From Humisphaera sp. (GTDB lineage Bacteria; Planctomycetota; Phycisphaerae; Tepidisphaerales; Tepidisphaeraceae): 5,065 bases of DNA. The notes beneath the pieces were generated by a model. It ran no database searches and had not been told where the DNA came from. It saw only the letters and a program-made list of their open reading frames with translations. Positions 1-5,049 of this stretch are shown one piece after another (position 1 is the stretch's first letter; every line of letters begins with the position of its first letter). The position numbers were made by a program, and so were the translations under genes. The stretch spans positions 1 to 5,065 of the forward strand of contig JANXVV010000602.1 in assembly GCA_025351525.1 (NCBI GenBank). The letters run 5' to 3'.

Positions 1-177
1 CTTGCTCGGTGCCTCTTGGCAGATGAACTGCGCCTGTGTTCGCGGCCCATTCATTCGCCACTGGTGAGTTTGACCGGATTTCGTCGAGAACTCGGGTTTG
101 ACGAAATTTCCCTTGTGCTTCAGCTTCGAGTTGCAGCACACGAGACTCAGAGTCGAGAGCTTTGATCGGTCGGCCAT
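1..177 (-). CDS. Possible N-terminal part of an unrecognised protein, cut by the left edge
   Basis: This is an open frame starting at ATG (complement of 175-177) and running without a stop through 59 codons to base 1, so the gene would continue beyond the window. The translation begins MADRSKLSTLSLVCC and is basic and rich in Ser, Lys, Gln and Asn; I recognise no family or domain. Support: by my count 42 of 59 third positions are G or C, clearly above the other two positions, as expected for a real gene in a GC-rich genome. An in-frame TGA lies upstream, so ATG at 177 is the first possible ATG. Against it: there is no Shine-Dalgarno sequence and no convincing promoter. Two competing frames over the same bases (plus-strand frame ending in TGA at 163-165, and another minus frame) are also open. 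The plus-strand alternative would be the tail of a gene served by the terminator at 224-257. Treat as tentative. Confidence 0.33.
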   Translation of the reverse strand, partial: MADRSKLSTLSLVCCNSKLKHKGNFVKPEFSTKSGQTHQWRMNGPRTQAQFICQEAPSK

Positions 178-223
178 GCGAACGGATTTTGCATGACCCG
201 CTCCCCCGCGTCACGACATTCTT

Positions 224-257
224 GAAACCCCGTCTTGAAAAAGGCGGGGTTTCTTTT
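224..257 (+). terminator. Strong rho-independent terminator (plus-strand direction)
   Basis: Bases 224-236 pair with 241-253 to give a 13-bp stem (one G-T wobble), GC-rich in the middle, closed by a GAAA tetraloop at 237-240. It is followed directly by TTTT at 254-257. This is the classic form of an intrinsic terminator for transcription from left to right. On the opposite strand the hairpin is not followed by a T-run, so it is directional. It must end a plus-strand transcript whose gene lies mostly or wholly left of the window, and it insulates the citrate synthase promoter from read-through. Confidence 0.85.
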
Positions 258-262
258 GCGCG

Positions 263-396
263 GAAGTGGGGAAGTTGGAAGAAGTGAGTAAGTGGTTAGT
301 GGGGAAGTTGTTAGTAAATGCGATTCCTTACTGGCAACCACCGGTCTCGCATTTTTAACTTCCTCACTAGCCACTTCCCCACTAACAACTTCTTCC
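263..396. repeat. Long imperfect inverted repeat built from AGTGGGGAAGT units
   Basis: The left arm (about 277-323) and right arm (about 347-396) are imperfect reverse complements around a 23-base centre that can itself form a small hairpin (330-334 with 341-345). The innermost bases ATGCGA / TCGCAT pair exactly. The unit AGTGGGGAAGT occurs exactly at 265-275 and 298-308, inverted at 373-383, and once more inverted with one mismatch at 358-368. The tract is therefore a mosaic of direct and inverted copies of a short purine-rich repeat. It sits between the terminator at 224-257 and the promoter at 402-430. It has no coding character. A dispersed intergenic repeat is the likeliest identity; a role in regulating the downstream gene is possible but unproven. 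Confidence 0.7.
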
Positions 397-401
397 CTCA
401 A

Positions 402-430
402 TTGCTTCCCCCCGCCCCTCTCGCTATAGT
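402..430 (+). promoter_or_regulatory. Candidate sigma70-type promoter of the citrate synthase gene
   Basis: TTGCTT at 402-407 (-35-like) and TATAGT at 425-430 (-10-like, five of six consensus bases) are separated by exactly 17 bases. Transcription would start near 437, giving a leader of about 35 bases before the ATG at 472. The promoter lies immediately right of the inverted repeat, so the repeat is just upstream of the -35 element. Prediction from sequence only. Confidence 0.55.
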
Positions 431-471
431 GCCGCGAAAATATTAACCAACGACTTTGATGACGGGATTCC

Positions 472-1650
472 ATGAACGAGGCTGCCAATACTTCTGACCT
501 TTCCATCCCCCCCGCCGTAGCCGCGCCCGTCAAAGCATCGGGCGGTTTGCAGGGTGTCATTGCCGCGCCGAGTTCGATCTGCTTTATCGACGGCAATGAA
601 GGTCGTTTGGTCTACCGGGGTTATGAGATCACCGACTTGGTCGGCCAGATCAGCTTCGAGGAAACCGCCTTTCTGCTCTGGGATGAAAAGCTGCCCAACG
701 CCGCTGAATTATCGAGCCTGAAGCAGGATTTGGGATCGTCGATCGCCCTTCCCCCGCATGTGATGGCTTTGCTTCGGACGCTTCCTCCCAAAACCCAGTT
801 GATGGATGCCTTGCGAACCGCGTGCAGCGCGCTCGGTGCCCTGGACCCCGACCTTTTAAGCAATGATCGCCCTGCCAATCGTCGCAAAGCGGTGCGTCTG
901 ACAGCGCAGTTGCCGACGATTGTCGCTGCGTTCCATCGTCTGCGGGGCGGTTTGGAACCGATCGCGCCGGATCCCAAGCTGTCGATCGCCGCAAATTTTC
1001 TGTACATGCTTAACGGGAAGCGGCCGCACGAGACGCTGACGCGCGTGCTGGATGCGGCTTTGGTTCTTCACGCCGAGCACGGGTTCAATGCCAGCACCTT
1101 TGCGGCTCGGGTGACGGCCGCGACGCTGGCGGACATGCACGCCGCCATCACCGCCGCCATTGCGGCGCTCAAGGGTTCGCTGCACGGTGGGGCCAATCAG
1201 GAAGTGATGGAACTGCTGCTTCAATGCGGCGACGCCGAGGGGGCGGAGAAGAAAGTCCGGGCCATGCTCGCCAACAAGGAAAAGGTGCCAGGCTTCGGTC
1301 ACCGGGTGTATAAGACGTTCGACCCGCGCGCCCATTTCCTGCGGAAGATGAGCCGTGAGCTGGGTGAGGCCGCCGGCAATACCAAATGGTATGAAATGTC
1401 GGAGCGGTTGATTCCCATCCTGCACGATGAGAAAAAACTCAACCCCAACGTCGATTTCTTCTCGGCCAGCGCCTACTACACAATGGGCATCCCGATCGAT
1501 CTGTACACCCCGATCTTCGCCATCGCCCGCGTGGCGGGATGGACGGCTCACGTGATGGAGCAACACTCGAACAACCGGATCATTCGCCCGCAGGATGATT
1601 ATACTGGGCCGTTTGGGTTGAAAGTCGTGCCGATCGCGCAACGGGCGTGA
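472..1650 (+). CDS. gltA: Citrate synthase (short, citrate/2-methylcitrate synthase family)
   Basis: A 392-residue cytoplasmic enzyme that condenses acetyl-CoA with oxaloacetate to citrate and CoA, the entry step of the TCA cycle. The whole family fold is present: the N-terminal YRGYEITDL segment (48-56), LHAEHGFNAST (199-209), GSLHGGANQEVM (235-246) with the active-site His238, and GFGHRVYKTFDPRA (274-287) with His277. NVDFFSASAYY (326-336) carries the catalytic Asp328, and WTAHVMEQHSNNRIIRP (357-373) carries substrate-binding Arg residues. The length matches the shorter Gram-positive/archaeal-style class rather than the ~430-residue NADH-regulated E. coli GltA. About 24 Ala/Pro-rich residues precede the usual family start. 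The short class also contains 2-methylcitrate synthases, and sequence reading alone does not exclude that substrate; no prp genes are nearby, so citrate synthase is favoured. The symbol is conventional. ATG at 472 is the only suitable Met; the ribosome binding site is weak (GGGA at 464-467, only 4 bases away). It appears to be a single-gene transcription unit. Confidence 0.93.
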   Translation: MNEAANTSDLSIPPAVAAPVKASGGLQGVIAAPSSICFIDGNEGRLVYRGYEITDLVGQISFEETAFLLWDEKLPNAAELSSLKQDLGSSIALPPHVMALLRTLPPKTQLMDALRTACSALGALDPDLLSNDRPANRRKAVRLTAQLPTIVAAFHRLRGGLEPIAPDPKLSIAANFLYMLNGKRPHETLTRVLDAALVLHAEHGFNASTFAARVTAATLADMHAAITAAIAALKGSLHGGANQEVMELLLQCGDAEGAEKKVRAMLANKEKVPGFGHRVYKTFDPRAHFLRKMSRELGEAAGNTKWYEMSERLIPILHDEKKLNPNVDFFSASAYYTMGIPIDLYTPIFAIARVAGWTAHVMEQHSNNRIIRPQDDYTGPFGLKVVPIAQRA

Positions 1651-1674
1651 CCACTTCCAAGAACATCGATGAAC

Positions 1675-1720
1675 ATACAAGCCGAGGGCGTCGCCTACGG
1701 CTTCCGCCCTCGGCTTGTAT
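1675..1720. terminator. Hairpin between convergent genes, probable two-way terminator
   Basis: Bases 1675-1690 pair perfectly with 1705-1720 (16 bp, including CCGAGGGCG / CGCCCTCGG). The 14-base loop itself contains GCC-TAC-GGC. It lies 24 bases past the citrate synthase stop and 12 bases past the stop of the minus-strand helix-turn-helix gene, where a shared terminator is expected. There is no clean T-run on either side, so it is not a canonical intrinsic terminator. The loop region 1690-1704 is the reverse complement of GAAGCCGTAGGCGAC, the core of the repeat copies at 2610-2651 and 2760-2801. It may therefore be a dispersed palindromic repeat that has taken a terminator role. Confidence 0.65.
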
Positions 1721-1732
1721 CAACTCCAAATA

Positions 1733-2482
1733 TCAATCCCCGCCCAACACCGCGTTCGCCAGGCGCTGGCCCAATGACGAGGGCCGCGTCGCCGGGGGTT
1801 TTTCTTTTTCCTTGACCAGCGTTGCCAGTTGCGCCCGGGCCATCTCCGCTTCCTGCCGCACTTCCACCAACTGCCCCTCGGCCCGGGCGGCGGATAAACG
1901 GGCACGCTCCACATCCGACCGAAGCTGCAACTGCTCCCGACCCAACACCTCGGATTGATCGTTGGCGATCATCACCTTGTCACGCAATGCCTCCGCCTGC
2001 TGCTCGGCCTTCGTCACCTTCGTGGTGGTCCAACCGACCGCCACGACGACACCCGCCGCCAATCCGGCGACCACGCCCCATCCCCATCGGGCGCTCGTTC
2101 GCGCGGTGCGGACTTCATCGCGGACAATGGCCGTCGATTGCTGAATGACGCTGATCGCCATCTCCGCACGGCGAGCGCGATCCTCGGCTAAAATCAACGC
2201 GGTGCTCGTTTCGACATCGGCCCCCGGCGCGCTGGTGGCAGCAACGGTGTGTCGAACCGTCTGCTCGTAGTTGGCGTGATAACCGGGGGCATCGGCACCG
2301 GTCAGTTCCCCTTCGATGGTCTCGACATTGACCGCCGATTCAGGCAGACAGATGTAGACTTCCCGCCGACCGTTGTGAAGTCGGCTTTCCAACTCCCCTT
2401 TGGCAATACGGCGGGCGATGGTGCGGGTGGAAATTCCCAGTGTGACGGCGGCTAATTCAACGGTCTGCCAAGTGTAGGCCAT
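1733..2482 (-). CDS. Membrane-anchored helix-turn-helix protein with C-terminal coiled coil, function unknown
   Basis: 249 residues in three parts. Residues about 5-45 resemble a MerR/excisionase-type helix-turn-helix: LGISTRTIARRIAKGEL (15-31) followed by NGRREVYI (37-44), which looks like the short strand-turn or wing. Residues about 95-130 are helical and charged. A single Gly/Ala/Val-rich membrane segment with Trp at both ends lies at 133-151. Residues about 155-225 are Glu/Gln/Arg/Ala-rich with heptad character, a likely coiled coil, ending in a short PPATRPSS linker and tail. With the DNA-binding end inside, the coiled coil would lie outside the cytoplasmic membrane. The frame stays open 38 codons further up. 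I choose ATG at 2482 because AAAGGAG (complement of 2489-2495) ends 6 bases before it and the domain starts right after. No family name is certain. It may be a membrane-bound regulator or a DNA-tethering protein; targets are unknown. It converges on citrate synthase and probably has its own promoter. Confidence 0.78.
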   Translation of the reverse strand: MAYTWQTVELAAVTLGISTRTIARRIAKGELESRLHNGRREVYICLPESAVNVETIEGELTGADAPGYHANYEQTVRHTVAATSAPGADVETSTALILAEDRARRAEMAISVIQQSTAIVRDEVRTARTSARWGWGVVAGLAAGVVVAVGWTTTKVTKAEQQAEALRDKVMIANDQSEVLGREQLQLRSDVERARLSAARAEGQLVEVRQEAEMARAQLATLVKEKEKPPATRPSSLGQRLANAVLGGD

Positions 2483-2495
2483 GGGGCACTCCTTT
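2483..2495 (-). promoter_or_regulatory. Shine-Dalgarno site that fixes the start of the helix-turn-helix gene
   Basis: On the minus strand AAAGGAG (complement of 2489-2495) is followed by six bases and then ATG at 2482. This is near-ideal spacing and the best ribosome binding site in the window. It supports the ATG at 2482 over the upstream in-frame ATGs at 2596 and 2521. Confidence 0.8.
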
Positions 2496-2540
2496 GCGTG
2501 TGGCGGGGGAAACGCATCCATGCGCTTCACTTCAAGGGCT

Positions 2541-2570
2541 ACTCTACACAACTTTATCGGACACTGGCAA
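2541..2570 (-). promoter_or_regulatory. Candidate promoter for the helix-turn-helix gene
   Basis: On the minus strand TTGCCA (complement of 2565-2570) and TAGAGT (complement of 2541-2546) are 18 bases apart, resembling -35 and -10 elements. The -10 is a weak match. Transcription would begin near 2534, giving a leader of about 50 bases to the ATG at 2482. A 12-base palindrome CGCATCCATGCG (2513-2524) lies in that leader and could be a binding site. Confidence 0.35.
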
Positions 2571-2609
2571 GGGTGGCAGACAGAGAATCTCGACAAAAAA
2601 AGTTTCCAT

Positions 2610-2651
2610 CACGCCGTGATCGAAGCCGCAGGCGACGATCCGGATTCCGCG
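2610..2651 (+). repeat. Palindromic repeat unit, left copy of a 42-bp inverted pair
   Basis: This 42-base unit matches the reverse complement of 2760-2801 at 39 positions. It can fold on its own: ATCG (2619-2622) pairs with CGAT (2636-2639), then GCC (2625-2627) with GGC (2631-2633) around a GCA loop. The 15-base core GAAGCCGCAGGCGAC spans 2622-2636. The 329-base gene-free stretch 2483-2811 consists of this unit, its partner, the AT-richer spacer between them (2652-2759) and the promoter region of the helix-turn-helix gene. No coding sequence is apparent in it. Confidence 0.75.
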
Positions 2652-2689
2652 GGAGGTTGAATCTGAAAGCAGGTTCTGCGAATGATGAT

Positions 2690-2705
2690 CGCAAAATTTT
2701 TTGCG
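2690..2705. promoter_or_regulatory. Small perfect palindrome in the spacer between repeats
   Basis: CGCAAAA (2690-2696) and TTTTGCG (2699-2705) are exact reverse complements around TT. It is AT-rich with GC ends and could be a binding site for a dimeric protein, but no gene start is close on either strand. It may simply belong to the repeat-bounded element. Confidence 0.25.
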
Positions 2706-2759
2706 TGTAGTTCCCACGTTGCCTGAAAATTCGCACTACTATTTTAGACACGCGTTCGA

Positions 2760-2801
2760 CGCGGAATCCGGGTCGTCGCCTGCGGCTCCGATCCCGGCGT
2801 G
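2760..2801 (-). repeat. Palindromic repeat unit, right copy of the 42-bp inverted pair
   Basis: This is the inverted partner of 2610-2651 (39 of 42 bases). Read on the minus strand it folds well: CCGGG pairs with CCCGG and TCG with CGA. Opposed GA/GA bases come next (a tandem G-A mismatch), then GCC-GCA-GGC. It begins 11 bases after the murQ stop codon on the minus strand, so it could act as a 3' hairpin or processing barrier for the murQ transcript. No T-run follows, so it is not a standard terminator. A further CGCG-TTCGA-CGCG palindrome overlaps its inner end at 2751-2763. Confidence 0.75.
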
Positions 2802-2811
2802 AAAAAGCTAA

Positions 2812-3711
2812 TTACGCTTCCAGCGCGATCCGAAGTGACCCTCCTGCGCGATCCAAACATATCTGACCCTCTGAAGATTCCACCCCTCTTTGCACCATGA
2901 CAATCGCCAACTTCACATGTCCCCCTGCCGCCTTCAATCGTTCCATCGCCTGCTCCCGTGGCAGACCGGTGACAGTCGACACGATCCTGGCCCCCCGATC
3001 CCACAATTTCTGATTCGTCGCCCGCAGATCGACCATTAGGTTGCCATGCACTTTCCCCATCTGCACCATCGCCAGGGTTGTCAGCATGTTGAGTACGAGC
3101 TTTGTTGCGGTTCCCGCTTTCAGCCGAGTCGAACCGGTGATGACCTCCGGCCCGGTGAGCGGACGGATGATGACATCCACCTTCGGCTCGTCCGTCACCG
3201 GTTGCACGCAGGACAGGAAAATCGTTTTGGCCCCCCGCGCGATCGCCCGCCGCAAGGCACCGTGGACAAACGGTGTCGTGCCCCCGGCGGCAATCCCCAT
3301 CGCCACATCGTTCGAGCCCAACCGCTTCTCATCCACCGCCGCCGCCCCGGCTTCCGCATCATCCTCCACCCCTTCCTGCGCCCGGAACATCGCAGCCTCG
3401 CCGCCCGCAATCACACCCTGCACCTGTTCAGGTTCGACTCGAAACGTAGGTGGACATTCGGAGGCGTCCAACACCCCCAGTCGTCCGCTCGTGCCGGCCC
3501 CAAAATAGATCAATCGCCCGCCTGCTTTGAACGCCGTGACGATCAACGCGATGGCTCTTGCGATGTTAATTTTCTCCGTCCCCACCGCCGCCACCGCAAT
3601 CGAATCCTGCGCGTTCATCATCGCCACTGCGTCTTCAGTTGCCATCGCATCCAGATTCATCGACTCTGGCAAACGCAGTTCCGTGAGCAGGTGGGAGCGA
3701 TCGTTCATCAT
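2812..3711 (-). CDS. murQ: N-acetylmuramic acid 6-phosphate etherase
   Basis: A 299-residue cytoplasmic enzyme of cell-wall recycling. It cleaves the lactyl ether of N-acetylmuramate 6-phosphate to GlcNAc-6-phosphate and D-lactate. The SIS (sugar isomerase) domain covers about 45-235, with the phosphate-binding loop GAGTSGRLG (71-79). LDASECPPT (81-89) carries Glu85, and EGVEDD (113-118) carries Glu116; these align with E. coli MurQ Glu83 and Glu114, the proposed catalytic pair. GIAAGGTTPF (139-148), the GCKR-family signature GPEVITGSTRLKAGTATK (187-204) and GKVHGNLMVD (219-228) follow, then the helical C-terminal part. Length is standard (E. coli 298), so it is complete. Two adjacent ATGs (3711, 3708) are possible. 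AAAGG (complement of 3716-3720) is 4 bases from the first and 7 from the second, so 3708 may be the real start. The start overlaps the stop of the upstream membrane-protein gene, implying coupled translation. No murP, anmK, nagZ or murR is visible in the window. Confidence 0.96.
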   Translation of the reverse strand: MMNDRSHLLTELRLPESMNLDAMATEDAVAMMNAQDSIAVAAVGTEKINIARAIALIVTAFKAGGRLIYFGAGTSGRLGVLDASECPPTFRVEPEQVQGVIAGGEAAMFRAQEGVEDDAEAGAAAVDEKRLGSNDVAMGIAAGGTTPFVHGALRRAIARGAKTIFLSCVQPVTDEPKVDVIIRPLTGPEVITGSTRLKAGTATKLVLNMLTTLAMVQMGKVHGNLMVDLRATNQKLWDRGARIVSTVTGLPREQAMERLKAAGGHVKLAIVMVQRGVESSEGQICLDRAGGSLRIALEA

Positions 3712-4871
3712 GCGACCTTTCCGGATTCTCCGTGACCCGATCCAATTGCCGGAGTTCGATCCAAGTTGACCGGCTCATTTTCAACCGGAGTGGCACCGTT
3801 GATTGCACGGCAGTTAAACAGGCCAATGAGAAGTGTCAGTGCGGCAAGAAGTCGAAAGTTCGCGAAAACTGTCCTCGTCAGCGCATCGGCCATGGCCTGT
3901 AATGATGATTGAAAACCCACCCAGACATAGAAGAGCATCAGCATGGTTCCAGCCGCGCCGCACAAGATTAGGAGCCTGCCAAACTGCTTCTGCTTCAGGA
4001 CTGCCCACCCGCCGGCGAACAGGAGGAGGCCGCATGCGCCGGCCAGAAAATCGTGCAGTGTTCCTTGCGGACTGGAATACCAGCGCGAAGCCGACGTCCA
4101 GGGAATCGCCGTCTTTATGAAAAGCGAATACGCAATTAAAAAACCCGGTCCCACCGCGCCAATCGCCATTGCGGCAACCGCACCGGAGTTGCGGACATGA
4201 TAGAGGCCTCGAGCAACATGAGTTGCTACTGCAGATTCTGACGAAGTTCCGATTGTGTCGGTCGTCCCATGTTTAGAAGGTAGGGTGCCGAAGCAAATTT
4301 TTTCCTGCGAACTCCCAAACAGCATTCGACTAGCGGGATTTACCGCCAAGCTTAAGAGCAACGCGGGAATCGCTGAATCAAAGACAGCACGCGGGATGCA
4401 CGCAAACACGATCATGAAATGCAACTGAAACTGAGTATCCTTTGCCTGTCCCCAAGTCGGCCCGGTCCACTCAACGAATATCAAGGTAACTAGCGAGATA
4501 ATCCAAGCGAGCAGAAGGCCGATACACCCCCACTCAAGTGTCCTCGCCGCTGCCGGTTTGCGAAGGAAGCACCACCATGCAGCCCACATGATGGCAAGCG
4601 AGGATGCTCCATTTACGCTCCAGACTAAAATTTCGATCACATTCGTCACACCCCGAGTCGAGTGTCCGGAATATACGTCCTGAAACAAACCTAATGCAAC
4701 TGAAAATGAGGCACCGAACAAAATTGTGCCAGCCACTCCCACTACCGCGGCCGCGCCGGCGATCCAGTAGATAACAATCAACCAATTGAGCCGGTCGGAT
4801 GACGACGAACCATAGTTAAGCGGCAATCGGGGACGTGAAGAAACGGAGTCAGATGAGTTTGAACTATTCAT
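3708..4871 (-). CDS. Predicted polytopic membrane protein of unknown function, first gene of the murQ operon
   Basis: 387 residues from ATG at 4871; an in-frame TTG two codons earlier (4877) is an alternative start. Neither start has a clear Shine-Dalgarno sequence. After a Ser-rich hydrophilic N-terminus of about 27 residues come roughly eight hydrophobic segments, numbered from the TTG start: 32-55, 80-104, 116-137, 153-178, 233-254, 276-294, 301-321 and 341-356. A hydrophilic loop lies at about 182-230, and a polar tail of 30 or so residues ends the protein. I recognise no transporter, PTS or enzyme motif; it is shorter than MurP and lacks obvious PTS EIIB or EIIC features, so it is not the usual MurNAc importer. 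Its TGA (complement of 3708-3710) lies inside the ATGATG start of murQ, tying the two genes together. Two sampled 60-base lines (4381, 4621) are 48% GC against 70% for one in murQ (3301), suggesting different history or weaker codon selection. Function cannot be named from the sequence. Confidence 0.8.
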   Translation of the reverse strand: MNSSNSSDSVSSRPRLPLNYGSSSSDRLNWLIVIYWIAGAAAVVGVAGTILFGASFSVALGLFQDVYSGHSTRGVTNVIEILVWSVNGASSLAIMWAAWWCFLRKPAAARTLEWGCIGLLLAWIISLVTLIFVEWTGPTWGQAKDTQFQLHFMIVFACIPRAVFDSAIPALLLSLAVNPASRMLFGSSQEKICFGTLPSKHGTTDTIGTSSESAVATHVARGLYHVRNSGAVAAMAIGAVGPGFLIAYSLFIKTAIPWTSASRWYSSPQGTLHDFLAGACGLLLFAGGWAVLKQKQFGRLLILCGAAGTMLMLFYVWVGFQSSLQAMADALTRTVFANFRLLAALTLLIGLFNCRAINGATPVENEPVNLDRTPAIGSGHGESGKVA

Positions 4872-4896
4872 TGGCAAAGCCGCTTTTCAAAAACGT

Positions 4897-4925
4897 AATC
4901 TACCCGCAATCGAAAATAATGTCAG
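4897..4925 (-). promoter_or_regulatory. Candidate promoter of the membrane protein-murQ operon
   Basis: On the minus strand CTGACA (complement of 4920-4925, five of six -35 consensus bases) and TAGATT (complement of 4897-4902, four of six -10 bases) are exactly 17 bases apart. Transcription would start near 4890, leaving a leader of about 19 bases to the ATG at 4871. The short leader favours the ATG over the TTG at 4877. No separate promoter for murQ is apparent, in line with one two-gene transcript. Confidence 0.5.
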
Positions 4926-5021
4926 GAGAATGGAAGAAGGTTTTGTTGATCCCCCCATTGCCGTGCCGTCGAAATCGCATATTCCGCCCTAGTGTTCAGT
5001 CACACTTAAAATATCGGGTGC

Positions 5022-5049
5022 CACAGGTCGCGGTACTCCGAGACCTGTG
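5022..5049. repeat. Strong palindromic hairpin near the right edge
   Basis: CACAGGTC (5022-5029) pairs exactly with GACCTGTG (5042-5049). Inside, after one G-A mismatch, CGG (5031-5033) pairs with CCG (5038-5040) around a TACT loop. It lies about 100 bases upstream of the operon promoter. TTT follows at 5052-5054 on the plus strand, too short for a confident intrinsic terminator. It could end transcription of a gene beyond the window, or be a dispersed palindromic repeat. The stretch 4926-5021 holds nothing else I can support. Confidence 0.5.

Noticed and set aside
263..396. CRISPR array considered for the repeated 11-mer tract
   Set aside because: Copies are in both orientations and irregularly spaced, with no unique spacers of constant length and no cas genes nearby.
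147..596. Minus-strand open frame of 149 codons covering the terminator and the long inverted repeat
   Set aside because: It runs through the intrinsic terminator, the repeat tract, the promoter and the start of citrate synthase. The translation is low-complexity across the repeat.
856..1680. Long minus-strand open frame (274 codons) opposite citrate synthase
   Set aside because: It lies almost wholly antisense to a clearly identified enzyme, its translation is rich in His/Arg/Gln with no recognisable domain, and such frames are common opposite GC-rich genes.
1822..2191. Plus-strand open frames opposite the helix-turn-helix gene
   Set aside because: They give Pro/Arg-rich translations antisense to a gene with a good Shine-Dalgarno sequence and coherent domain order.
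2498..2710. Plus-strand open frame of 70 codons in the intergenic stretch
   Set aside because: It crosses the palindromic repeat unit 2610-2651, has an Arg/Ser-rich shadow-like product and no ribosome binding site at a workable distance.
2717..2746. Plus-strand -35/-10-like bases (TTGCCT with TATTTT downstream)
   Set aside because: The spacing is only 15 bases, and no plus-strand gene follows; the next gene, murQ, is on the opposite strand.
3046..3735. Plus-strand open frame (229 codons) opposite murQ
   Set aside because: It is antisense to a complete, motif-bearing murQ. The product is His/Arg/Pro-rich shadow sequence with no family features.
4930..4992. Possible 20-residue peptide on the plus strand after AGGAG
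   Set aside because: The AGGAG ends one base before the ATG, too close for normal initiation, and the peptide has no recognisable character.
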